Assembly: GCA_026261815.1 (NCBI GenBank)
Contig: JAMPIT010000510.1
Span: forward strand, 16,526,001-16,590,000
Direction: 5' to 3'
Source of the DNA: Monarcha castaneiventris obscurior
Lineage: Eukaryota; Chordata; Aves; Passeriformes; Monarchidae
Length of the DNA stretch: 64,000 nucleotides
This document shows positions 1-12,300 of this stretch, piece by piece (the first letter of the stretch is position 1; every line of letters starts with the position of its first letter). Below the pieces are notes generated by a model. It was not told where the DNA came from, made no database searches, and saw only the letters and a list, made by a program, of their open reading frames with translations. A program made the translations under genes and the position numbers.

Positions 1-3000
1 TTAAGTTTTGATGCATAGGAGAAATACTGGAAAATTAAATGATCTCACTGGCTGAGTTTTCCTATCCTAAACTTGGTCATTGATTTCTTCTGACAACAAA
101 AAAAAATGATATATTTTCTTCCAGACAGAAAATGTCTATCCTTAGGAGAACTAGACATAGCAATTACTGCCCCTAATGATAAAAGGAGGGGAAATTCAAA
201 ATGTAGTTCTAGTCCTGGTTTGATTGACATATTTTTGTGAAGTGGCAACTTATAATGGTGTTGTACAAGCCAGCAGATCGCTGAACAGATCAAATTGTAG
301 CTATTACTTTTATCTATAAAAATTGCCTTGTGCACTGAACAAGCCGTGCTGTTTCACATTTAAAACTGGAAAGAGCAGTATAAAAAAATGTTTGTTTCTC
401 CAGTTTGTCACAAATCTCTAAATATGAGTTTCTATATAAAAATTCAGAAAAATAAGCATTCCTATTGCTACAGGGATTTTTTCCCCATTTCTGTGCCATT
501 GTAGACCAACACAAGCAGTGGAATGAATTGTTTTTTTCCCTGGTTTTGTTCCTAGCAAGTAGAATTGTTTATGAGTGTCTAGTCAATGCAAAAATAGTTT
601 TGCTGGTTTAACTGTGTCTGTTTTGTCTTGTTAAAAGTCCTGCTCTTGGCTGACATGTGGACTTGCAAAAGCCCCAGTTCAGCTAGGGCAGTGCTGGCAG
701 TCCAGCCCACTTGGCATCCTGTTTCATTGTTAGACTTCTTTGACCATTGGCAGATTTCATTGCCTTTAGGAGTTTACTGGAAAAACATATCTTGGGTGTA
801 CAAAACTTGTAAATTCAGTTAAAAAGTTATAACTGAAGGCCTGATTTTGTTTTCTGAAACACATGATACTAGACCAGAGAAAAAGAGTCCTAGTGCAATT
901 TTAAAATACAGAATAATTTTTCAGGATAGATATTTTATAAGCTCAAGCATCTTAAGGATTCCATTTAAAAGGACTGAATTCATTTGAACACCTACAAGTT
1001 GGTGTTCAAATGAATTTTAGCCAGCATTGTCTTAAATTGTAACTTAACCAAAACACAACCACGTGGAGAATTTTTTCTTTACTTTGCATTACGTGTTTGT
1101 GATGATTAACACATCATGGAGCCACTATTAGAAGTAGATGGGGAAATCATTCACACCACGTGTTTTTGGGTATCTAACTCTAGGTACTTAGACTAGAGCC
1201 TGAGTTCTTTCAGGCTGGAGCCAAACTTGGGTATTCTGAGCTGTGTGTCCCCCTCCCGTTGCGTGAATAATACCCTGCTGTTTCTAGGAGTGGTTCTGTC
1301 ACACGTTAACTGCTCACAAATGGCTTTGTGGCAAATCGCAAGAATTGCACTTGCCAGCTCATCCACTGGTGTGGCTTTGATCTCCTCTAGGGTAGGCTCC
1401 ATCTAACATGCCCACGCTTAATCCTGGCTGTGGAAGCTTCTGTCTGGTTCTCCTGTACCATCTGGATCTGGTGGTCTGCAGTATGGGTGTAGTGTAATGC
1501 TGTCAGTGTATTGAACATACTGTGGTCTGTATTCCCTAACTATCCTAGTATACTGAAAGGTGGTGGGGAAAAGGGAAGAAAAATGATAACCCAGTGGTGT
1601 TCTACTGAAGTCATTCTCCTTTCAGTTTTGAATGTTTTATTTTTTAATTTCAGGATATGTTCACTGTTACCCAAATGGCAACCACATGTAACAATATTAG
1701 TGTTCAACCTGATTAATTCCTTTGCTTTTAATCTTTTACTTTGAGCCCTGTACTTCACAGAACTATTTAATGATGTTGTTCTGTGATGTGTGTGCTGACA
1801 TTCCAGTAATCAGTTGTCCACAGGAATTACTGCAAATAACTATTAGTTCACTAGGCTAATAGTTTATGTAATACTTTTAGAGCAGCTCATATAGTCTAAT
1901 TCATCAGACAATTATTCTATGTCTCTTAATATTTTTAGTCATTTAAATAGTAAGTATTACAAAATTAGATTTAGTCTTAATGCACATGATTCATAAACAA
2001 TCAAAGGTGAATACATTGGGGTTTTGGCTTACAAACGTAAAATGTCAGCAAAAAAATTAAATAATATCTCTTCAGTAGAAGAGACCATGGAGTGATTAAT
2101 AAAATAATATTTAACCGTCATGTAAAGAGAGCAGGGAAATGACAAGGCTCCTTGGAGCAGATTTAGTTCACTGAGGTAAAAAATAATTTATTCTTGTAAC
2201 TTTTTTGGTGATAGTGAGAAGGCCCATGTCCTAACCAAAATCAGATTTACAAAGTAGCTCTAAATTCCCTATACACAATAGCTGTACTCTCTGCAGATAA
2301 CATCTGTCTGTGCTGCCTTTGCTTATTTTAATGCTGTCCCATGTGGAATCAGTGGCTCTTCTGTCACAAACACGGGGAGCATAAGTTCAGGTTGGTGCGT
2401 GCTGTGGTCTGTACTTCAGCGGGAACCTACCTGTGTCTGTCAGACCTCTGTGCACATTTCAGAGTGGATTGCTGCTGTTGTTGCATTCATTAACATTTTT
2501 ACAGAAATGCACTGCTTAAAAGGAGAGGGTGGCTTGAAGTAGAAGGAAATAACATCTGAACTCGACAAGCAACCTGCTAAAGTGTGTCTTCTTCCTGCTC
2601 TTGATCACCTTGTCTGTTCCTTTCCATCTTTTCTCTGGTGTTAAATGGAATTGCCAAAGACATTAATTCAAGCAACCCTTTAAGCATGAATTAATAATTT
2701 TTTTTTATTTTTTTATTGCTTACATTTCCTCCAGTGGCAAAAGATTTTCTTTCATTTGAAAACTGTCTTGGTGTTAGCAACGAGAATTTAAGGCAAGTCC
2801 CCAGAATATTCGTAATTGTGATTTGTGTTCAGCCCTGTCAATAGTAGCTACTGGCAGCTTCATATGCTGATTTCTGAGCAACCATTAAAAGCTGCTGAAC
2901 TACTGGTTGAATATCAGAAGTCCGGTGTTTCACAGCCAGAAGGCCCACTTGAGAATGCATTTGCAGGAATGAAATACACAGACAGTTCTCTGTGCAGGGA

Positions 3001-3661
3001 ACTGAGAGGATTAAGGTGTATTCTGGACAAACTGAGCAGGAAGGAGCACCTGACAGAATAGGATCACTGCCCCAATTCATTTTGCTGTACAACCTGCAAA
3101 ACATTGAGCCAACAAAAAAGTCTCTCAAGTGAGTTTCTGTGTTTTGCATTAAGGGGTCACTAAAGTACAACTATTGTTTGCGTTCTGTTGTGCATGGTAA
3201 CATTAATAATTTCTCACTTCTATGCTGCTGCCTTGAGTTCCTTGACTGAGAAAGTAGAAGGAGAACCCATCAGATCAGCATAAAGCAAGTAGATGTCGCC
3301 TTTGATGAAACTATTAGGGATGTGGAGTGACACTGTACATTTGACTGCTTGGTGTTTATGGTCTTCAAAAATGTCTAAATTGTGTTTGTGGTAGAATGAA
3401 AAGCAAGCAGTGGGCTGAACACAGAGTGATCTATACCTTCAAAAACAGGACACAGTGAAGCATTATTATTGTTGTCTGTATTTGGGCTGCCTTCTGAGAT
3501 GTTTAGTCAGGAAAATTAATTTCCCTTCCATGTGTATCTGACCCATAGAGCAATGATGTCAACTGCATAACTGAAGTCATTTAATAAACTTTTTCACTGT
3601 CTTTCTTCTGGGAGTATGTGTGACTATATTTCTTTTCTTCTATATTTCTGTTCTTCTTCAG
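1..3661 (+). other. ALG5: ALG5 intron upstream of the penultimate coding exon
   Basis: This stretch lies directly upstream of a recognisable ALG5 exon and should be intron. I looked for the preceding ALG5 exon (the part of the glycosyltransferase domain around the conserved TQCGFKLF segment) and did not find it, so that exon probably lies before the window. The content is AT-rich and non-coding. A perfect 16-bp inverted repeat sits at 977-1016. The open frames here are short, overlap on both strands and resemble no protein I know. The acceptor at the end is a pyrimidine-rich run followed by CAG at 3659-3661. Confidence 0.6.
977..1016. repeat. Perfect inverted repeat, 16-bp arms, 8-nt loop
   Basis: The left arm at 977-992 (AATTCATTTGAACACC) is the exact reverse complement of the right arm at 1001-1016, with an 8-base spacer TACAAGTT. 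Transcribed within the ALG5 intron it would form a short, perfectly paired hairpin. The arms are too short for a typical microRNA precursor, and no transposon family is recognised. Confidence 0.85.
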
Positions 3662-3747
3662 GGCGTTTGATGTGGAACTTCTTTATATAGCCCAGCGCTT
3701 GAAAATACCTATAGCAGAAGTTGCTGTCAACTGGACTGAAATAGAAG
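3662..3747 (+). CDS. ALG5: ALG5 penultimate coding exon (dolichyl-phosphate beta-glucosyltransferase)
   Basis: ALG5 transfers glucose from UDP-glucose to dolichyl phosphate on the cytosolic face of the ER. The dolichyl-phosphate-glucose made is the donor for the last three glucoses of the N-glycan precursor. The exon starts after the CAG at 3659-3661; its first G completes a Trp codon split across the intron. It then reads AFDVELLYIAQRLKIP..., through AVNWTEIEG, matching the C-terminal part of vertebrate ALG5 as I know it (human has AFDVELLYIAQFFKIP). It ends at a GTAGG donor in phase 1, and the G joins GT of the next exon to give Gly. If the intron were retained, the frame would stop at 3870-3872, and an AATAAA lies at 4034-4039. 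Earlier exons are outside the window. Confidence 0.95.
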
Positions 3748-4883
3748 GTAGGAAAATTGTTCATATTCTTGTAAGGTTCCTTACATGTCAATCCAGAATA
3801 ACAGATCCAAGGTTATTGCCATACTTGCCCAGTTTTGATAGCATACAGCCTTCTTTCCGTAAAAATTTTTAATTTCATGTCCTTGCCAGCCTTCTGCCAT
3901 GGCTTGGTACAGAAAGACTAGGTGAAAGGGTAGCACAGGAGAGAAACACTGCACTCCCACTGGTGACAAAAGTAGGGAATTACACTGCTAGGACAAAACA
4001 CTACTTTGGTATGTCCTCTTGCTATAATGTGTTAATAAATCAGTGCAATTGTAAAACACTGTGCAGGGAGTCTAACCATCATCACTTATTGATTCAATTC
4101 CATTTCACCATGTCTTGTCTTCCAAAATTAAGGCTTCCTCTACAGCACCATCTCTTCTTAAGATGTGGTATCTTTCATACCTGTAGGGAGTTCTCTGCCA
4201 CTGAGTTACTGGGAAGTATAGCTCCATGCATATTTCTTCAGTGCAGAGCCAGCCTAAGAGTTACTGGTTACTGCTTGCTTCGGCTCACTTACCCCCCATC
4301 AAATGCAGTTCCTCTATTTTTTTCCCTTTTCATGTTATATTTTTTTTAATCTGAATCTCTCTTCCTCAGCACAATCCCCAAACAACAGAAATTATAATGA
4401 ACTGCAGTGATGATGAAAGATGGATGCAGAGAATGTTCTGAGCCAACTTCACTAGCAACCTTTCCTTTCAGTGCAGTTCCACATGTACTTTGCACCTAAC
4501 CCAAATGTTAGCAGAGGTTGTAGAAGGCTAGACAAGGTGGTGGTCCTCTTCTCCAAAGTTGCTAGATAAATCATTTGCTTAATTATTGGTGTTCAGGTTC
4601 CTATTTACTTGAACAAAGCCTTGTCACAGAGAACACTGTGCATTTTGTCACATACATGGAATTACTGTGCTGCTTGCAAACTAGAGTCTCCCACCTATGG
4701 CATAATGTAATTACTATAAAGCAATAGCTTTCAAAATATAAATTTTTTATTGATGTTAAGATCTAGGTTGTGGGGCTGAGTGTGCTGAGAATGAAGAGAT
4801 TCATGACTGCTTAAATGTGTGTCTTGCCAGTGTTCTTTTTTTTCTAACAATGTCGTTCTGATTTTCTTCTTCATTTATCACAG

Positions 4884-4996
4884 GTTCTAAGTTAGTTCCC
4901 TTTTGGAGCTGGCTGCAGATGGGCAGGGATCTTCTTTTTATACGACTGCGATATATGACTGGTGCCTGGAAGCTTGAAGCAAAAAAATGTAATTAG
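4884..4996 (+). CDS. ALG5: ALG5 last coding exon with stop codon
   Basis: The exon follows a CAG acceptor at 4881-4883 after a TTTATCA tract and continues the phase-1 frame of the exon at 3662. It reads SKLVPFWSWLQMGRDLLFIR, then LRYMTGAWKLEAKKCN and TAG at 4994-4996. This matches the conserved ALG5 C-terminus (human KLVPFWSWLQMGKDLLFIRL..., from memory). The last four residues are KKCN, a canonical KKXX dilysine signal. That suits an ER membrane protein with its C-terminus in the cytosol; human, as I recall it, ends RKMN. The intervening intron is about 1.1 kb. Confidence 0.95.
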
Positions 4997-5295
4997 GTTA
5001 TTTACATTTTCCAAATATATTATTATGCTTAATGGAACACAAGAACGGTTTCAATCAAGTGAAGTGGTGGTGAAAGCCGAGGTAATTCTTCATTGCTCCT
5101 CTTGTATGTTTCATTTTTGCAGCATGTATGTGTTTTATAAGATTGTCAGCAGAGAATTTGTACATTTTGAAGAAAGAAAGCATTTCCAAAAAGATTTTCT
5201 TACGTGGTAATCGGGTTTTTTATTTTATTAAATAGTAGCTTTAACATGTCTTATAAATTCATTCAAATAAATATATCTGCTTTTGTCTCATCATA
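4997..5295 (+). other. ALG5: ALG5 3'UTR; AATAAA at 5266-5271
   Basis: The untranslated tail runs from the TAG at 4994-4996. The first canonical polyadenylation signal is AATAAA at 5266-5271, with an ATTAAA variant at 5227-5232. Cleavage would be expected about 15-30 bases after the signal; the downstream sequence is T-rich (TTTTGTCTC). The exact end is inferred. Confidence 0.65.
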
Positions 5296-6269
5296 CATAT
5301 GAAATCTCCTTATGCATATTAAAAAGAGACACTGTTTTACATTGTGCATTGTTTTGTTGTGAATGACCAAAACCATTTGTTTCTGTTATATCTGGAAATT
5401 TTAGGCCATATTGCAACTTGGAGCTACCATTCATGGTTCACACTGCTGCATGTTTAGATTCAATGTTATGGGAAACATTAATGGATTTTACTGAGTTATA
5501 ACAGTAACGTTCATAAAGTTGTTCTCAGGACTTTCAGTAGTCCCTTGACATTCCAAACGTTTTTGTCTGAAGCTGAAATAGTTTTTCTGACATAAAACTG
5601 CAGATCTTTTCCAGAAGGTCCAAGAAGAAAGCGCATACAATTTTAAAATGTCTTTTATAAATGTTTTGCTCATGCATACTTATTTCTGTGTGCTGAAGGC
5701 TAGGAGTCCTTGACAGCTACAGATCCGTAGTGAAAAGGGTATGGAAAGCTCAGAGCATGCAGAAGTGAGACCCCGTGTATGCTGGGGACCTGTGCATTAG
5801 CAATGCCAGTCTGGTGTTGTCACACTTCAAATGAGATCAGAGATGGAGGGAGGGGTCTCGACTCTTTCATACTGATGTCATTCTGTGGTACAGTAACAGT
5901 TCCATTTGTGCTGTCAAAGTAGCTGTGAGTTGCCAACAAACTAAGCCAATCTGTCTCTCTGAAACTTGTACAAATTTGAAGAGCTTTAAAGAATGAACGG
6001 TGTATGGTTGTACTTTCACATGTGAATCCACTGGTGATTTTTCTTACTTTTCTGTAATACTGACCTGAGTTTTGCTTCTGTTAGGGTTACCTCAGTTTTC
6101 TATAAAGTGCTGTAATAAATTCTCAAAAAATATATTCAGTTTGACTTCACAGACTTTATTCTCTTACTTTGTCTGGATATATCTCTCTCACTTCTGCAGA
6201 ATCAATGATGACCTCATTGCCATTACTAGAATCAAAGATCAGCTTCTCAGGATACCTGCTACAGTGTGG

Positions 6270-6325
6270 ATTCACAGAATCACAGAATATTCTGAGTTGG
6301 AAGGGACCTACAAGGGCTGCTTCTA
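6270..6325 (-). mobile_element. CR1 LINE 3' tail fragment
   Basis: The + strand shows TTCACAGAATCACAGAAT at about 6270, then GAGTTGGAAGGGACCTACAA. This is the reverse complement of the 3' end of avian CR1 retrotransposons, which end in tandem ATTCTGTG-like octamers. Only some 55 bases are recognisable, a severely 5'-truncated copy, and similarity fades after about 6325. Confidence 0.8.
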
Positions 6326-9300
6326 TAGGTGTAGCTTTACACATTGCCGTGGGGGTAAAAGCTGAACTGGAATAAAAAAAGGAGCCAACTGAGGTGGAAG
6401 GAGAATGGGAAGAAATAGAAAATGAGAAAGATCTGGAGCTGAGGTTGAAAGCCGGAGAGAAACCAAAGATTTACTTTAGCTGAGAAGGACAGTTGGCTTT
6501 GCCTTCTGTCACTCACGTAGCAATCACAAGTCTTCTGGGTAGCATATTCAGCTCCTATGCAGTTATTTGCAGATTATGGAATACAAGTCACACAGGCTGT
6601 AACAGCAGACCAGGACTCACCACACATAGGTTCCAACAGAAGCATGTTTTAGACTCACATTTGGGTTTAGATTTTTGCTCTGCTCTCCTCTGTGTTCCTT
6701 CAGGCTCAGCACACCTCAGTTGTTGCACAGCAATCCCAGAATCAGGGAAAGATTCTCCTGGGTAGCATTTCAGAAGCAGATGTACTGGTTTAATGGCACA
6801 GAGCCATTAAGAGGAGTATTCCTGCTCCCTCTACACCTGTTCTGCGGCTGCTTGGAGTCTCCCTCAAGCCAGTTCAACTCACTAGAATGGCAAGATGCCA
6901 TCTTCTACGTTTGCTTTTTTCCCCTATCTTCTGAGGTAGTTTTGTACCCTTTCAGTGATCTAAAATGACTCCCTGAGTGGTCCAGCAGGCATAGAGTGCA
7001 ACAGCAAAAGGAAGCCTTCCCCTTTTGACAGCTGTGAACTCACCACAAGTTTGTAGGCTGACTTGTCACCTGGAGGCTAGTACACTTTCCAAGGGCAGGA
7101 AATGTAAATTCCTCCTTTTTTAAGCCTACACAAGACCTGAGGTCTTGTTGCCCTCTCAAAATGAGGCCTTTAATTACTGAGCTCCATCAAGAAAGATCTG
7201 ACTCTGGCTCTTGATATGTTCCAGAGACCCCACTTGATCTTACAAAGTGATGCAGCATGAAATGGGAGTTGAGTGGTGTGTTTCTGTTATTCCTACCAGG
7301 AAAAAAGCTGGTTGATTCCCATTTGATGCTTAATTGCAGAGATTGTGTAGAGAACCAGGTGCCTCAGATATAAACAAAGGACCTCCCTGATCACCAAGGC
7401 TGTCACTCAAACCAGTGCTCTGCCTAACTTGTCCTCATGCTTCTCTTTGTAAAATCGCAGAAATACATTTATTTGTATTTCAGTGGACTCTTCACTTTAC
7501 TATTTCTTCCTAGCCTTGCATTTGTAGGGGTGACCTGCAGGACGTGAAAGCCTTCTGTGTTATTCACTGTCCTGCATGACCCAGCTCACCTAAGACTCAA
7601 GACAAAGAATTCTCACAGACTGTGAAAAGGAAATAAAAACAAATAGAGAAAATCTACATGGTGATTCTGTAACATTAATGTTTTGATGACTATTGACATC
7701 ATAGGTAGTGTTTTCATAAATATAGATTTCAGGGGTTTTTTTAAAATATTTTTGTATCTCTCCATAAACACCTTACTTTTCTACACCACTTTACTAATAC
7801 TTCACAAGAGATTTTTTCTAAAGGTGACTTAATATCAAGGAGTCCTCTTTAAAAACACATGCCAAAAAAAAATCTAGTTAGTGGAATATGTTCAGTTTAC
7901 ACAAGTTTTCTTTACTATTTTTTATCACGACCCAAAGCGATAGCAATGCAATACCCCTTGATACACACTTAGCTTTTATCCTTACAAGCTATATTTTTAA
8001 CTTGTGTTTTAAATATCAATTTGAAAAACAGTAAAAATCTCTCTTTTTACTCTTGGGCATGTCTGCAGATGTGCAGTATGTTTCCTGTGACAGCTCTAGC
8101 AGCTAATATCTCTTAACAGGTTTCAGCAACACTGCAGCATTATTACAAGGCAGAGTAACTCTTAAATGAGTAATCACACAGGTTTAATCAGTCTTAATGT
8201 ATGTAAAGTACTCAGAGTTCACTGCTGTATAAGCAGACAAGCAGAGAAGCCTCCAGTTTGTTCTGCAGAATTGTGTTCAGTAATACATCAATATGCAATT
8301 CTCAAAGCTTCTGTGCAGACCCTTCAACCACCACCAATGTCCAGGTTAGTTTTTCACCATGGGAAATAAAATTACTGCGATATGTGTAAGTACAGCTTGT
8401 ATTTACAAGCTGTGGAATAGTCCCAACCAGCATTTAACTTGAATTCTCTGCTAATGTTTAAGGCTCTGGAGACCTATCCATAATTATTTATGTACCTATT
8501 GTCCAAGTGTTCCTTGAGTTCACAGTCATAATGCTGACTGCAAACTAAAAATAGTCAAAATGAAGAGACAGACAAAGACAGAAGGCTGCAATGAAATTTC
8601 TGTATCTCAGTGTTTATTGCTTAAAATAACATCTAACCTTATTTATGATCTGTGTGTGTTTCTTAGGGATGCAGTGGCATGTCTGTAATAGCTCCAGGGG
8701 CATGAATTAAAGTAGTGTTCCAGCACTGTTGGAGTGCTGCACCCTGCCAGCTGGACTGTAAGTTATCTACCTCTTTGGGACAGGGATTCAGAGGTTAAGA
8801 ATGGGATGCTACCATGTCGTGCCTATTGCATTATCCAACAGCACATAAGGGAGTCTTGAGCACACGAGCCCGAGGGGTCATCCAGGCTCAGGGGAGAAGC
8901 TACAGACAAACCTTTGTTTCTTACTGGGAAAAGAAATTATATTTTCATATGACCAAGCTTAAGTAATAGTTGTGAGATCATAGCTGAGAGGGGTGTGCTA
9001 GAATATGATTTCATTTAATAGATCCATCAGAAAAGAAAGGGCTAACTAGCCTCCATTTCCCTCGATGTTTTTTAATCTACTTAACTTTTCGTTCATGAAT
9101 CTGTTCAACTGCCCTGGCTGCATAATTAGATATTTCCCTGGTGTAAAAAAAACCAAACAAAACTTTTCCAGTCCCTCTTGCTGGGCTTAGTCTTCCAAGT
9201 ACCAGAACACTCTTCAGTATGGAAGAAACAGCTGCAGACCAAACAAACATCCTTCCAAAAATGGCTTAGCCACAGGTGATCCTTCTTACCTACCTGACCT

Positions 9301-12300
9301 TAACTTCCCTGCAGGTCCATCCCTTTGCATCAGTCAGGCTCTGCCTTCCTTGCTTGTGTTCTGCTGTCAAGACCACTTTCCTCCATTGGCTTTTCATCAA
9401 TTTGTTGTTTAAGCATGAAGTTCAGAATGAACTTCAATATCTAGACTGAATCCAAGCCTTTGTTGCTGGCACATTCTATGCAGTATTCTGGAAGAATGAG
9501 GTGACATGAACTCTGGCATTCACATCTGGTTTTTGCCATGTTTTGATGTTTCATGTGGGCTTATTCTGGAGCTGTATAAAGATCCTGTTACAAAACAAAG
9601 GGAAATATTGAGTGTCAGCTTTTGGACTGGAGATCAGAAGAGGTACTTGAACCACAGGATGATGAAGAATCATGGAGTTCTGCAAACAGTTTTGTCAAAT
9701 TCACTTTGCCTAGTCTCTGGAAAGCAGCCTTCCACATGTGAGACTAGTCCTTATCTTCCTATCTTTGTAGAGTAGAGAAAGGTTTAGCTAATTATGTCAA
9801 GGACAGGCTTCATCCTGTAGCCACACTACAACCTCAGTTGCACAGGCTGTCATAAACTACCCACTGCATACTCTCAATCATCTTCTGTCAAACTAGGAAA
9901 AAGGTCAAAACCACAAGGAATTTCTAACTCTTTTTGGCTGGCTAGGTCTGCCATTTAAGGTCTCAACAACAGAACTGCTGATAACTTCCATATCTTGCTG
10001 CCAAAAAACCAAAAAAAAAAAAACCAAAACCGTATTCATGGCCATCTTCCAGTTTTTAAGCCAAGTCATATGTTTTGGAAAGTCTAATCAACTGTGTCAG
10101 CTCTCCCTTTGGTTGTTTTACAAGTCTGGCTGGGTTCTGCCCTGGTAGAAGGTTTTGTGATAATGAAAGATGAAACACAGATGAGGTTAGAACAACCTTT
10201 ACTGGTTTTCAATCAGACAGTAAAATTGTAGTCCCACAAAAATGTTTTCTGATGTTATGTCTAATTTTACTATTCTTGACAATTTATTTTCTGAATAAAA
10301 TGCTTCATAAGAACAGGAACAGAATAAAAAATAACCAGTTTTCTGCAGGAGTACTGCAAGGGGACTACAAAAAGGACAAATATAAAAATTATTCTCATAA
10401 CAGAGACAGCAAGCAATTTCATTCCACTATTTGCTAGAAAGCTAGAAAAAAGAATGGTTGACTTCACAAGAATATATTACATTTAAGCAACTTCTGCATG
10501 CACTACTCATGTTTTCATGTATTTCCTCAGCTTCCATGACACCTCTGCAATTCTTGCACCCCCACTTATATCCACATGTAGTGATCCCATGGCAGAAGAA
10601 ATCTGGACCTTTTCAGTTCACTTATCAAACTAATTAATTACTGAAAAAGTCTGTTTACCAAAATGAATAAATAGAGCTAGACTACTTAATAGAGCCATTC
10701 ATTTTAAGTATTAAACAAAGACAAGGAATGCTGTGATTTGTCAGGTCCTACAGAAATACTGCAGAGGGGAGATGTTACTCACCATTTTGTCTACATGTGT
10801 GATGTTTGTCTTTCACATACTTGCCAGTGCCTTCCTAAGCCTCATAAGAACCAAGGAAGAGCTAACATCATATCCTGGACATACCCTTTTCCAGAAAGTA
10901 GAAGAAGATCATGGTAAAGTCCCAAATGCAGGGTCACTACTCGTGTACCCCTGAACAATCATTCAGAGCTGAGAGAATTGGGTTTTATCTTATATTGAGA
11001 AGACTGAAGGACGGAAAATTCAGTGTAAGGCTACTCCATTCCCTGAAACCATGGGTGCTCTGCCTACAATACTGAGAGGTTTTGGAGAAAGCAGTGAGGG
11101 AAGAGTGATCTCACTGTGTGCATCCTTGCCCATCACAAAGGAATTTCAGGAGTGCCTTGAACAGACCTGCATGGTTTAGAGGAATCTAATTTCACATGTA
11201 ATGATTTCTCTGGGTTGTAAAATAATGAAGCATTCTTTCTATTCCTGGCTACTCCTGATTTACTGAAGATTATACAGTAAATCAGTCTAGCCCTAATCTG
11301 GAAGATGGGCATGATAATTTAATTACCCTCAAAAAACCCCTAGTGAATTTTCCAGTGGTAGGACAAAAGATTTTAATATGTTGGAATAGAAGCTCCTCGC
11401 TGTGAACAGCAAACATTCACAGGGAATATGAAGTCATTTTGTTGATTACCTGGGACCCCAATTACCCTGCCTGCAGGCTGCACTAAAAATCCTGGGGTTT
11501 TAGCTCCTCTGCTCCTGAGATGTTCTCTATTAATGCAAGCATTAGGCTTATAGTTCTGTAGGTGTGCAGTCAACACCAGGCAATTACATTCCCCGCTTTA
11601 AAGAAGCTTTATTATGCACTGGGATTTCTTTGGGGAGAATACTGTCTTTGCCACTAAGTGCAAATCTAATGCATAATATCACTGCACAAGTTCAAGCAAT
11701 GTGCAAGAGCTTTTATTTTTCCATCAAGCAAGATGTTTGGGGAAAGCAATTGCAGAATGGTCATTCATAAAGCCACTGCTGCACTCAGTGAGATATTTAA
11801 GAGTTAGGAAAATTCAGTAGGAGTGTAGACTGCTGTTCTCAGCTGTGCCTAGATAATAATTTATGAGGACCCTGAAAGTTTCTTAGGAAATTCCTAGGTT
11901 TACAAAAGGTTTTTTCTTTCCATGTTGCTGCTGCCTACTTGTCAACATTTTCCCCCCAATTTAATCTGCATTTATATTCACTCAGGGTTGAATCCCATAC
12001 TAGATGGGACTGTGTCCTGTAGAGATTAATTTTTCATTCTCAAAGAAGAGGACAGACAAAAATACGCTATGCTCCTAAGATGGCTGTTGCCTTTGTAGTC
12101 AGTGTCACCATAAAGAACTTCAAAATAAATTGACTCAGGTTTCCCAGGTCTTTGCTTAACACAGTAAAAAACTGACAGGACATGTTCACTGGATGTAAAG
12201 TTAGTGGCAAATATTATTTTTCATATCTGCAAGACAATGTGATAAACAAAAAAAGAAGATGTGCTGGGATGCAAACCTGACATCAGAATATTATGTAGCC

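Noticed and set aside
1193..1402. Minus-strand open frame in the ALG5 intron
   Set aside because: Short, without recognisable domain or splice signals that would join it to anything; typical of chance.
3662..3872. ALG5 exon read on as a single-exon end
   Set aside because: The codons after 3747 are not ALG5-like, while splicing at the GTAGG donor to 4884 restores the conserved C-terminus. An AATAAA at 4034-4039 makes a minor read-through form conceivable but unsupported.
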